A stretch of 9,093 nt of DNA, taken from positions 1 to 9,093 of the forward strand of contig JABMPV010000125.1 of the NCBI GenBank assembly GCA_013202595.1, in the 5' to 3' direction. Positions 1-6,109 of the stretch are shown here, one piece after another. The notes under the pieces were generated by a model, which saw only the letters and a list, made by a program, of their open reading frames with translations, ran no database searches and was not told the DNA's origin. The stretch is from a bacterium (GTDB taxonomy: Bacteria; Actinomycetota; Acidimicrobiia; Spongiisociales; UBA11373). Within the stretch, counting starts at the first letter, position 1; every line of letters starts with the position of its first letter. A program made the translations under genes and the position numbers.

Positions 1-449
1 CCCATGACCAGACCGAGGCGTTTGCCGTGGCCGATCGGGTCGTCGTGTTCGACGGGGGCAAGGTGCTGCAGGAAGGTACACCGGAGGACGTTTGGCGTCA
101 TCCTGTGTCCGAAGCAGTGGCCGATGTGCTCGGGTTCGGCACCCGGGTCGACGGCCAGGTCGCCGGCGATGTCGCCGACACGCTCCTGGGGCCTCTGGTG
201 GTCGGCTCGGCGGTTGCCGACGGGCCAGTCCGACTGGTCATCCGTCCCGATGCGCTCCACATCGATCCTGCCGGCCCCATCGAGGGACTCGTCGTCGGCC
301 ACCGCTTCAGCGATGGTGGATATGTGGTCACGGTCGACACGCTGGCGGGTCAGATCGATGTGCTCGACCGCCGCAAGCCCGAACCGGGCGAGCGCCTCCG
401 CCTCGCCGCCGACCCCGACGGCGTCGTCGTCGTCGCTCGGCATCGATAG
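1..449 (+). CDS. ABC transporter ATP-binding protein, C-terminal part (5' end outside window)
   Basis: This is the C-terminal end of a nucleotide-binding subunit of an ABC importer, which hydrolyses ATP at the inner face of the membrane. The first complete codon (position 3) encodes the H-loop histidine of a THDQTEA motif (the Thr codon is cut by the window edge). It is followed by the usual ADRVVVFDGGKV...GTPEDVWRHP segment that closes the ATPase domain. The remaining ~100 residues fit a TOBE-type regulatory/substrate domain, including RLVIRPDALHID. This layout is typical of the iron(III)/thiamine/spermidine/sulfate (FbpC/ThiQ/PotA/CysA-like) group. Walker A, the Q-loop and the signature motif lie upstream of the window, so the substrate cannot be named. 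The gene ends in TAG and converges on the YbaK-like gene, with a hairpin in the 106-bp gap. Confidence 0.88.
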   Translation, partial: HDQTEAFAVADRVVVFDGGKVLQEGTPEDVWRHPVSEAVADVLGFGTRVDGQVAGDVADTLLGPLVVGSAVADGPVRLVIRPDALHIDPAGPIEGLVVGHRFSDGGYVVTVDTLAGQIDVLDRRKPEPGERLRLAADPDGVVVVARHR

Positions 450-468
450 CCGATCAGCACGCTCGTTC

Positions 469-505
469 GACGGGCGATCGCTGGCTGCTGGTGGCATCGC
501 CCGTC
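469..505. terminator. Perfect 10-bp inverted repeat between convergent genes
   Basis: GACGGGCGAT (469-478) and ATCGCCCGTC (496-505) are exact reverse complements around a 17-nt loop. The repeat starts 19 nt after the ABC ATPase stop and lies 50 nt beyond the end of the opposing YbaK-like gene. Both genes run into it, so it could serve transcripts from both sides. There is no T-tract on either strand. This is common for candidate terminators in high-GC actinobacteria, but it lowers certainty. Confidence 0.55.
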
Positions 506-555
506 TGATCGACGCACCTTCGAACCGGGATCCGGGGCGAGCCTATCTGTGCGCC

Positions 556-1041
556 CTACTCCGGCAGCACCGCGACGTCGACCCAGCGGGCGCCCGACGC
601 TCGCACCAGGTCGTCGAGGGCGATCGGATAGATCGCCGTCGGCGTTCCCGCTGCCGACCACACCTCATAGTGCTGTCTCAGGCGCACGTCGATGAGCACC
701 GGAAGATCGGTGGCGTGGCCGAATGCAGGGGTGCCGCCCGCTGCAAATCCGGTGGCAGCCCGGCATTCGTCGAGCGACGCCCGACGCGCCTTGCCTCCAC
801 CCATCTCCCCGGACAGCCGTCCCATGTCCACACGGTGATCGCCGGGGGCGATCACCAGGACGGGTCGGTCACCGACCATGAACACCAGCGACTTGGCGAT
901 CGCAGACAGCGCACATCCGGCACGGGCCGCGGCATCGGCCGACGTCTTGGTGCCCTCGGGAAAGACCTGCACATCGATGTCGAGGCCGCGCTCGGCGGCA
1001 GCCTCGATCACCCTCATGGTTGCCTCGGGGATGGATTCCAC
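556..1041 (-). CDS. YbaK/EbsC-family aminoacyl-tRNA deacylase
   Basis: This 161-residue protein has the complete YbaK/aaRS-associated domain. In this family the domain hydrolyses mischarged tRNA (for example Cys- or Ala-tRNAPro) in the cytosol as a trans-editing factor. Visible marks are the AKSLVF segment with the conserved lysine (K50), GGTPAFGH at 102-109, PVLIDVRL with D118, and the VWSAAGTP stretch at 127-134. Length and motif order match stand-alone members; the exact tRNA substrate cannot be read from the sequence. I chose the GTG start at 1041. It sits 6 nt behind TACCGT, a -10-like hexamer, and it keeps the N-terminal helix. An ATG at 1017 with GAGG upstream is a real alternative that would shorten the protein by 8 residues. 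The gene is divergent from the membrane-protein gene at 1065, with 23 bp between the starts. Confidence 0.9.
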   Translation of the reverse strand: MESIPEATMRVIEAAAERGLDIDVQVFPEGTKTSADAAARAGCALSAIAKSLVFMVGDRPVLVIAPGDHRVDMGRLSGEMGGGKARRASLDECRAATGFAAGGTPAFGHATDLPVLIDVRLRQHYEVWSAAGTPTAIYPIALDDLVRASGARWVDVAVLPE

Positions 1042-1047
1042 GCCGGA

Positions 1048-1057
1048 ACGGTAGTGT
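1048..1057. promoter_or_regulatory. Overlapping divergent -10 elements for the two genes starting at 1041 (-) and 1065 (+)
   Basis: The ten bases ACGGTAGTGT contain TAGTGT on the plus strand (1052-1057), 7 nt before the ATG at 1065. They also contain TACCGT on the minus strand (1053 down to 1048), 6 nt before the GTG at 1041. Both fit the actinobacterial TANNNT -10 pattern with the start codon at the expected transcription start. The two hexamers share the central TA (1052-1053). No convincing -35 is seen in either direction, and any -35 would lie inside the partner's coding sequence. Confidence 0.5.
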
Positions 1058-1064
1058 GTCCGCC

Positions 1065-3155
1065 ATGTTCTCCGACGCCTTCAAGCGCACGCTGCAACGC
1101 GTGCGTGCGGGAGGCGTCGACCGGGCCGTACGAGCGAAGAAGGCACTCGTGGCACGCCCGATCTGGTGGTCGGCATGGATCACCACCGGCTTTGCCTCTC
1201 TGCTGTTCCTCCTGCTGACACCGACCTTCAACAGCAACGACGACATCTCCATGATGTTCATTGCGAACGGGTCGTGGTTCGGTGAACCGCAAGCACATCT
1301 TGTGTTCACGAATCCGATCATCGGCCAGGCCGTTGCCTCGCTCTACGGCTGGATACCTGCCATCCCCTGGTACCCGGTGTACCTCTTCGCCCTCAGCTGC
1401 ATCACGCTGTTCGTCCTCGTATGGCTGGTGCTGACAGATCGCCGTGAGCACTTCGGATGGCGGCTGCTCAGCCTCTCCGCTGTGGTGGCCGTCTTCGAGA
1501 CCTGGTTGTGGATGAACGTCCAGTTCACTTCCGTCGCCATCGCTCTCGGTGGAGCAGGCGTGGTGCTGTACGCAGCAATGGCCGGATCAGAGCGGATTCC
1601 CGTGTGGGTGATCGCCGGGGCAGGCACCATGATCGGCGTCGCATCCCTGGTGCGCTGGCGATCGTTTCAGGCTGTCGTGATCCTGGCGATCCCCATCATC
1701 GTGCTCATGGTGCGCGCGATCCCTTGGAAGCGCCAGGCGTGGTTCGCGGGCGCCGCTCTGGCCGTTGTGGTGCTGGGCATCGCCTTCCAGAGCATCTACT
1801 ACGCCGGCGACGACGAGTGGAATGATTTCTTCGCCTTCAACGAGGTCAGGGGCACTCTCCACAACTCGACTCGCCTCAACGTGGCCGCCGGCGACCCTGA
1901 CGTGCTCACTGCGGTCGGCTGGAGTCGTAATGACCTCAACATGTTCAAGCGGTTCTTCTATGTCGACAATGACGTCTACAACACCGACACCCTGACCACC
2001 TTTCGAGAGCAGACCGGGGCACCTACCCGCAGTCCATTGAAGGTCTTCGGGATGGCATCCGGTCTCGAAGGCATCACGCGCATGGCACTGCTGGTGGCTC
2101 TCGGCTTCTGGGGATGGGTAAGGGGGCGCCGCAAGGGACGACTGGTCATCCCGGTGGTCATCCTGTGGTTCGCCTTCGTCGCAGTCGGGTTGGTCGTCTT
2201 CGCCCGCCTTCCCTACAGGGTGGCGGTCCCACTGCTCGCGATGCTCGCCTTCTTCCTGATGATTCGGCCCAAACCTGTCGTGGGTGACGACCGCGACATG
2301 CCCAATCCGCACTGGATGGAAGCAACTGCCCGGATGCTCCTCGCCGCGACTGCGATCGGGGGCATCGGGATCGGCCTCGCCGTGACGATCAATGCCAGCG
2401 GCCACAACGACGCCGTGAACAATCGATTCTTCGAAGTCACCGACGAATTGGGGGAGTTCGATCCCGAGGGGGTTTTCGTATCGGTAGCCGGTTCGGTGGG
2501 CACGTCGGCGGTCTCACCCGAAGCAGGTCGGGGCATCGGAGCCACCATCGTCCCCCTCGGCTGGCACCAGCAGTCGCCGATGTTCGATGAACGGCTCTCC
2601 GATCTGGGCATCGACGATCTCTACCTGTCGATTGCTAACGATCCGGGTACCTACGTCGTGCTGAACCGCAACGCCGCTGAGCTCGACTACATCCCCCGAT
2701 ATCTCGATGAGCACTACGGGCTATCGGGTCATCTGCGACCCTCCGCTCGGGTGGGCAGCCTCGTCGTGTTCGACTCGCTGGCCGAATACTCGATCAACGC
2801 CAACGGGGCACTGCGCGAGGACATCGCGGGCGAGACCGTGCGTTTTCGTCTCATCGGCGAGGAGGGCGCTGCGGGAGCCTGGGACGTCGCCGATAATGGC
2901 CGCAGCATCGAGGGTTGGGTGATCGACACCAATCGCTACCGGCCGGCCGATCGCATCGTCGTCTTCGCCGGCGCCACGGTCACCGACCTCCAGGTGCCGT
3001 TCTCCCGCAGGAGAGCGATCTCAGACGAGTACGGATTGGAACGATCGGCACCCATCGGCTTCACCGCCGGGATCGAGCAGGCCCACCTCGATGACGTGAG
3101 AGTGTTCGCTGTCGTGGGCACGCGGGTCTTCGAAGTCCCCAGGACAGGCGGATGA
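1065..3155 (+). CDS. Polytopic membrane protein, GT-C glycosyltransferase-like, with extracytoplasmic C-terminal region
   Basis: This 696-residue protein has a basic N-terminus and about eleven hydrophobic segments (roughly 34-53, 103-123, 134-152, 154-172, 178-196, 201-217, 224-244, 336-352, 359-381, 384-402, 424-446). About 250 soluble residues follow, probably outside the membrane. The loop after the first segment carries FNSNDD (55-60), resembling the acidic first-loop motif of GT-C-fold transferases that use lipid-linked sugars. NVQFTSVA (151-158) and the W252...F-N259-x-x-R262 region recall uncharacterised bacterial membrane proteins of that type. Near the end, SIEGWVID (614-621) followed by a GF at the segment's end suggests a small beta domain. 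Donor and acceptor are unknown; glycosyl transfer is an inference from topology and motif. The ATG at 1065 is preferred over an upstream in-frame start at 1020 because TAGTGT lies 7 nt before it. sufE follows after 1 nt. Confidence 0.75.
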   Translation: MFSDAFKRTLQRVRAGGVDRAVRAKKALVARPIWWSAWITTGFASLLFLLLTPTFNSNDDISMMFIANGSWFGEPQAHLVFTNPIIGQAVASLYGWIPAIPWYPVYLFALSCITLFVLVWLVLTDRREHFGWRLLSLSAVVAVFETWLWMNVQFTSVAIALGGAGVVLYAAMAGSERIPVWVIAGAGTMIGVASLVRWRSFQAVVILAIPIIVLMVRAIPWKRQAWFAGAALAVVVLGIAFQSIYYAGDDEWNDFFAFNEVRGTLHNSTRLNVAAGDPDVLTAVGWSRNDLNMFKRFFYVDNDVYNTDTLTTFREQTGAPTRSPLKVFGMASGLEGITRMALLVALGFWGWVRGRRKGRLVIPVVILWFAFVAVGLVVFARLPYRVAVPLLAMLAFFLMIRPKPVVGDDRDMPNPHWMEATARMLLAATAIGGIGIGLAVTINASGHNDAVNNRFFEVTDELGEFDPEGVFVSVAGSVGTSAVSPEAGRGIGATIVPLGWHQQSPMFDERLSDLGIDDLYLSIANDPGTYVVLNRNAAELDYIPRYLDEHYGLSGHLRPSARVGSLVVFDSLAEYSINANGALREDIAGETVRFRLIGEEGAAGAWDVADNGRSIEGWVIDTNRYRPADRIVVFAGATVTDLQVPFSRRRAISDEYGLERSAPIGFTAGIEQAHLDDVRVFAVVGTRVFEVPRTGG

Positions 3156-3156
3156 G

Positions 3157-3603
3157 ATGGCGCAACCTTCGGCACCACTCCCCGATCGACTGCAGCGGAT
3201 CGTCACTCTGTTCGCTGCCAGTCCCCGGCAGGTGAAACTCGACGCCCTCGTCGACTACTCCAGACGTCTCCCCCCACTCCCCGACGACATCGATCGAGCC
3301 GAAATGGAGCGAGTTCAAGAGTGCCAGTCACCGCTCTACGTCGCCACGAGCATCGGCACCGACGGCACCGTCCGCCTCTATCTCGACGCACCCATGGAGT
3401 CGTCTGCAACACGGGGCTTCGCCGGGATCGTCTCGCTGGGCCTCGAGGGCCTTCCCGCGGATGAGATCCTCGGCGTGCCCGATGACTTCTACGCAGCGAT
3501 GGGCCTCGCCGAAGTCGTGACGCCCATGCGCATGCGAGGCATGCACTCGATTCTCCGGACGATCAAGCGCCAGATCACCGAGGCACGGGCCTCCTCAGAC
3601 TGA
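3157..3603 (+). CDS. sufE: SufE-family cysteine desulfuration protein
   Basis: SufE proteins accept persulfide sulfur from a cysteine desulfurase or a rhodanese and pass it on for Fe-S cluster assembly in the cytosol. This 148-residue protein has the family's length and layout. An N-terminal helix (RLQRIVTLFAASPRQVKL) leads to the YSRRLPPLP segment. The acceptor cysteine is C56 in VQECQSPLYV and is the only Cys in the protein. Next come acidic and GIV-type helical segments, and a basic C-terminal helix (MRMRGMHSILRTIKRQI) in the usual position. The ATG lies 1 nt after the stop of the membrane-protein gene, so translation is probably coupled; a weak AGGCGG precedes it. No sufS, sufU or rhodanese gene is in the window, so its sulfur donor is encoded elsewhere. 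The last nine codons overlap the end of the opposite-strand acyltransferase gene. Confidence 0.92.
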   Translation: MAQPSAPLPDRLQRIVTLFAASPRQVKLDALVDYSRRLPPLPDDIDRAEMERVQECQSPLYVATSIGTDGTVRLYLDAPMESSATRGFAGIVSLGLEGLPADEILGVPDDFYAAMGLAEVVTPMRMRGMHSILRTIKRQITEARASSD

Positions 3604-5089
3604 GGAGTGCGCCAACAGTCAGGCCGATCAGCGCGATACCGGCAACAACGACATGGGTGACACCGGTGAGCCCATCCATCCCGAGAGGCCGGGCGAAGGC
3701 GGCATCAGCCAACTCGAGCACTCCCATCCCACCGAACCCGACGGCTGCGAGCAGTCCGATGAGGCCGGGACGGGTCGACAAGAAGGCTCCCCACAGGGCA
3801 AGGCCTCCTATCGCCAGATGAACGATGTTCTGCAGGGGATTGAAGGTGAAGACCAGGATCACCTCTCCCACTTCGGGTGCGAAGGGGATGAACCCGGTCT
3901 CACCGAAGCCGAGGATTCCGACGGCCACCGAGAAGACGCCCAGGCCCGCCGCCACACCCCTGGCGAGGGTGATCGGCGGGGCAGGGCGCGGTGCCCGGTG
4001 AATCTCGAAGCGACCGAACAGCCACAGGAGGAGGAGCAAAGGCGGCATGAGGAGCGCCACCCATGCCGGCCGCAGCGCCCACCACGCCTTCGAGCCGATG
4101 TCCGGCTCGGGCCATCCGGCAGCCCGCCAGATCCAGGCGCCCACCGAGACGGCCGAGACGTGCCAGATGAATGTGGTCAACAGCAGACCGTGGAGCCTGT
4201 CGGTGCGTCGCCACCAGGCATCCCCGGACACGAGTCGCTGCGCAGCGGGGCGCAGCAGCAACGCCAGACCGACCAGCCAGACGATGCCGGCGACCATGGC
4301 AAGACTCGGGGGCTGAGCGTTGGAGCGCGGGTGTCCCGGAACGCCTACGAGGCTGACTGGATACCCGCCCCACGCAGTCAGGATCACCAGGGCCGATAAC
4401 CCGGCGCCCGCCAGCAGGGCCGCTCCCCTGGTTCCCCATCCCTGCAGGGTGCCGTCGGCGTAGAGGTACCCGATCTGGTGGGCGAGCAGCCACACCACGG
4501 CATAGTTGATGCCGCCGAGATCCTTCATCCCCATCCCGATCGACACGAGATCGACCAGCGCAGCCATGACCATGAGGACGATTGGCACTCCGATGCCGAA
4601 GCGGCGGTGGAGCCGCATCGTCGACGAAGTGAGGGCCACTGCGATCAGATAGATTCCCAGAAACCAGACCGGCAGAGCGGCAGACTCGGCGGCCCTGATC
4701 TTGCCGGGCGACGACGGATCGAACCACTCGATGAGCAGCCCCAGAACCGTCCACACGCCGAGGAAGACCAGAGCAGGCGCCAGCAGCCGCTCGATCCTGC
4801 CCCGGAGGAATGCCAGTGACGATCCACCTGCCCGCTCGAGGTATCTCGCGTTGGCGAACCCGCCGGCGAAGAACACGAGCGGCATCACCTGGACGATCCA
4901 TGTGGCGGCCCTGGTGGCGGGGATGTACGACAGCGCGTTGGCGCTGACGACCACGTCGCCGTCCCAGATGACGCTGGTGGTCAGCCAGTGGCCGAACACG
5001 ACTACCAGGATCGCCGCGACGCGAATGGCATCGACGAAGCGATCCCGCTCTCCCAGCACCACACCGTGGATCTGCCCTGTCTCAGCCAT
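3575..5089 (-). CDS. Acyltransferase-3 family membrane protein with C-terminal DUF4383-like domain
   Basis: This 504-residue integral membrane protein has two parts. Residues ~15-360 look like an acyltransferase-3 domain, a family that moves acetyl or other acyl groups onto cell-surface glycans, lipids or antibiotics. The marks are R23 and the catalytic-type histidine H34 in DAIRVAAILVVVFGHW, then MPLVFFAGGFANARYL, the basic FLRGRIERLLAP segment, and a series of hydrophobic helices. Residues ~376-504 form a second four-helix membrane region with NPLQNIVHLAIGGLAL (417-432). This closely resembles the NPxHNxVHLxxG signature of actinobacterial DUF4383 proteins, normally separate small proteins. 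The start is the ATG at 5089 with GAGGAG ten bases upstream. A longer in-frame start at 5197 would lie inside the IS end remnant and is rejected. The natural substrate is unknown. The 3' end overlaps sufE by 29 bp. Confidence 0.85.
   Translation of the reverse strand: MAETGQIHGVVLGERDRFVDAIRVAAILVVVFGHWLTTSVIWDGDVVVSANALSYIPATRAATWIVQVMPLVFFAGGFANARYLERAGGSSLAFLRGRIERLLAPALVFLGVWTVLGLLIEWFDPSSPGKIRAAESAALPVWFLGIYLIAVALTSSTMRLHRRFGIGVPIVLMVMAALVDLVSIGMGMKDLGGINYAVVWLLAHQIGYLYADGTLQGWGTRGAALLAGAGLSALVILTAWGGYPVSLVGVPGHPRSNAQPPSLAMVAGIVWLVGLALLLRPAAQRLVSGDAWWRRTDRLHGLLLTTFIWHVSAVSVGAWIWRAAGWPEPDIGSKAWWALRPAWVALLMPPLLLLLWLFGRFEIHRAPRPAPPITLARGVAAGLGVFSVAVGILGFGETGFIPFAPEVGEVILVFTFNPLQNIVHLAIGGLALWGAFLSTRPGLIGLLAAVGFGGMGVLELADAAFARPLGMDGLTGVTHVVVAGIALIGLTVGALLSLRRPVPR
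3591..3607. terminator. Inverted repeat at the sufE/acyltransferase tail overlap
   Basis: CTCCTCAG-A-CTGAGGAG has perfect 8-base arms around the sufE stop codon (3601-3603), or a 6-bp stem with a 5-nt loop as a real hairpin. It lies where the two convergent genes overlap and could end transcription from either side. The stem is short and no T-tract follows, so this is only a candidate. Confidence 0.3.
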
Positions 5090-5099
5090 CCGCCGTCCA

Positions 5100-5105
5100 C
5101 TCCTC
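5100..5105 (-). promoter_or_regulatory. Ribosome binding site deciding the acyltransferase start
   Basis: On the minus strand the bases are GAGGAG, 10 nt before the ATG at 5089. This supports that ATG over the in-frame upstream codon at 5197. Confidence 0.55.
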
Positions 5106-5146
5106 GAAGCGCTCTCGTCGTCCGCCTTATCGGACCAGAGGCCCGC

Positions 5147-5152
5147 AGGGTA
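5147..5152 (-). promoter_or_regulatory. Candidate -10 for the acyltransferase gene
   Basis: On the minus strand this reads TACCCT, a TANNNT hexamer. It would give a leader of about 50 nt that contains the GAGGAG ribosome binding site (5100-5105) before the ATG at 5089. No clear -35 is visible. It lies just inside the IS-end-like repeat that ends at 5185. Confidence 0.3.
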
Positions 5153-5184
5153 TCGGCACCGCCGGTGATCAACAGGGCACCCCA

Positions 5185-5212
5185 GAGCCTCCATCAAACC
5201 CAGTGCGGTTCA
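5185..5212 (-). repeat. IS-end-like terminal repeat, copy B (direct repeat of copy A)
   Basis: This 28-bp sequence matches copy A at 23 of 28 positions, counted by eye. It has the same orientation and not the inverted orientation expected of the other end of one element. It begins precisely at the point where the orfA frame is lost, suggesting the end of a second element inserted into orfA. Confidence 0.55.
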
Positions 5213-5323
5213 CACGCCCTGCCGCTGACCCGTCTCAGCCCGCAGTTGACGCACCATCCGCACCGCCCGCACCTTGAACTCCGCCGAATACCTCCGCGAC
5301 GTTCCCTTGCCCTGTATATCCAT
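5210..5323 (-). pseudogene. Truncated IS3-family transposase OrfA (N-terminal 37 residues)
   Basis: The minus-strand reading frame starts MDIQGKGTSRRYSAEFK and continues VRAVRMVRQLRAETG. This is the standard opening of the helix-turn-helix OrfA of IS3-family transposases, where KRY-x-x-EF-K/R-x-x-AVRMV is highly recurrent. A complete OrfA is about 90-110 residues, so only the first third is present. The TGA stop (5212-5210) is supplied by the terminal TGA of the second IS-end-like repeat, so the frame is broken by a junction and not by a point mutation. The fragment is too short to bind IS ends as a full OrfA does and is probably non-functional. Confidence 0.7.
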
Positions 5324-5349
5324 GACTCCATCCTCGCTTCCAAGCTCAG

Positions 5350-5377
5350 GAGTCTCCAACCAACCCAGGACGGTTCA
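5350..5377 (-). repeat. IS-end-like terminal repeat, copy A
   Basis: This 28-bp sequence begins TGAACCG on the minus strand and lies upstream of the orfA fragment, where the left terminal repeat of an IS3 element belongs. It matches copy B (5185-5212) at 23 of 28 positions in the same orientation. Its outer edge is 34 bp from the cysH start codon. Confidence 0.6.
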
Positions 5378-5398
5378 AACTGGACATAGGAGCTCAAC

Positions 5399-5404
5399 TA
5401 GGCT
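5399..5404 (+). promoter_or_regulatory. Candidate -10 for a leaderless cysH transcript
   Basis: TAGGCT lies 7 nt before the cysH ATG (5412), so transcription would begin at or next to the start codon. No ribosome binding site is at normal spacing; the nearest AGGAG is more than 15 nt away. The -35 position would fall at the edge of the IS remnant. Confidence 0.45.
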
Positions 5405-5411
5405 GCAGCCC

Positions 5412-6098
5412 ATGATCGACCTCCCCCCGCTCTCACTCGACGCCGCCACGATCGAGACGATGAGCGCTGAAGAGGTCCTGAGCTGGGCCGCAGAGGAGTT
5501 CGGCACGGGACTCTGCCTGTCGTGCTCATGGCAGAAGCAGTCGTCGGTCCTGGCACACATGATGCGGGCCGTTGGGATCGACATTCCGGTCATCGAACTC
5601 GACACGCACCTGTTCTTCCGGGAGACACACCAGACCCGAGACCGGATCGTGGACCGATTCAGACTCACTCTCATTCGCCCGTCCGTCCCGACCATCGCCG
5701 ATCAACACCGCATCGAAGGCCCCAACCTCTGGGAGCGGGATGCCGACCGCTGCTGCGAGCTGCGCAAGGTGCAGCCACTGACATCTGCCCTCGAGCCGTT
5801 CGACGCCTGGGTCTCCGGTCTCCGCCGCAGCCAGTCGCCTTCGCGAGCCGGACTGCGCAAGGTGGAGTACTCGGAGCAATTCGGATTGTGGAAGGTGCAC
5901 CCGCTCGCCGACTGGAGCGATGACGACGTGTGGCAGTACATCGCCGAGCACGACATCCCCTACAACCCGCTGCACGATGTCGGCTATCGCTCCATCGGAT
6001 GCATCCCCTGCACCCGACCGACGGGGCCCGAAGAGGAGGAGCGCGCCGGGCGCTGGGCCGGGTCCGACAAGCTCGAGTGCGGCATCCACCAGGAATAG
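5412..6098 (+). CDS. cysH: Adenylyl-sulfate (APS) reductase, assimilatory, iron-sulfur type
   Basis: CysH reduces adenylylated sulfate to sulfite in the cytosol during sulfate assimilation. This 228-residue protein has paired cysteines C114-C115 (RCCELRK) and C197-x-x-C200 (GCIPC), which bind a [4Fe-4S] cluster in APS-using enzymes and are absent from PAPS-only enzymes. The C-terminal ECGIHQE carries the redox-active C223 that forms the thiosulfonate intermediate. The nucleotide-binding loop is the SCSWQKQSS region at 37-45, and LDTHLFFRET (63-72) and SGLRRSQS (135-142) are family landmarks. The ATG at 5412 is chosen because TAGGCT sits 7 nt upstream. An in-frame upstream start at 5274 would read through the IS end and is rejected. 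Sulfate adenylyltransferase and sulfite reductase genes are not adjacent, so cysH stands alone here. It ends 11 bp from the convergent mutase gene. Confidence 0.94.
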   Translation: MIDLPPLSLDAATIETMSAEEVLSWAAEEFGTGLCLSCSWQKQSSVLAHMMRAVGIDIPVIELDTHLFFRETHQTRDRIVDRFRLTLIRPSVPTIADQHRIEGPNLWERDADRCCELRKVQPLTSALEPFDAWVSGLRRSQSPSRAGLRKVEYSEQFGLWKVHPLADWSDDDVWQYIAEHDIPYNPLHDVGYRSIGCIPCTRPTGPEEEERAGRWAGSDKLECGIHQE

Positions 6099-6109
6099 GT
6101 GCGCCTACC

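Larger units (their letters stand above)
5185..5377 (-). mobile_element. IS3-family element end remnant (terminal repeat plus 5' end of orfA)
   Basis: Read on the minus strand, 5377 to 5350 is a terminal-repeat-like sequence beginning TGAACCG, as in many actinobacterial IS3-family elements. A 26-nt leader follows and then an ATG (5323) opening the first 37 codons of an orfA-type transposase gene. The orf stops exactly where a second TGAACCG sequence begins (5212 down to 5185). The rest of orfA, all of orfB and an inverted right end are missing, so the element cannot move itself. It fills most of the 322-bp gap between the acyltransferase and cysH starts. The remaining bases (5090-5184 and 5378-5411) hold only the candidate promoter and RBS signals listed separately. 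Confidence 0.68.

Noticed and set aside
417..439. GTC-rich triplet run near the end of the ABC ATPase gene
   Set aside because: It encodes a valine stretch in frame within the TOBE region and is explained by coding and high GC content.
4..1218. A long plus-strand open frame of 404 codons
   Set aside because: It runs across the end of the ABC ATPase gene and antisense to the YbaK-like gene. It is arginine/serine-rich, shows no family motif, and is a high-GC shadow frame.
5090..5197. A 36-residue N-terminal extension of the acyltransferase
   Set aside because: It starts inside the IS-end-like repeat and has no family resemblance, while the ATG at 5089 has a ribosome binding site.
5274..5411. 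A 46-residue N-terminal extension of CysH
   Set aside because: The extension translates the IS3 terminal repeat on the antisense strand. CysH proteins normally begin near the ATG at 5412, which also has a -10 element at leaderless distance.
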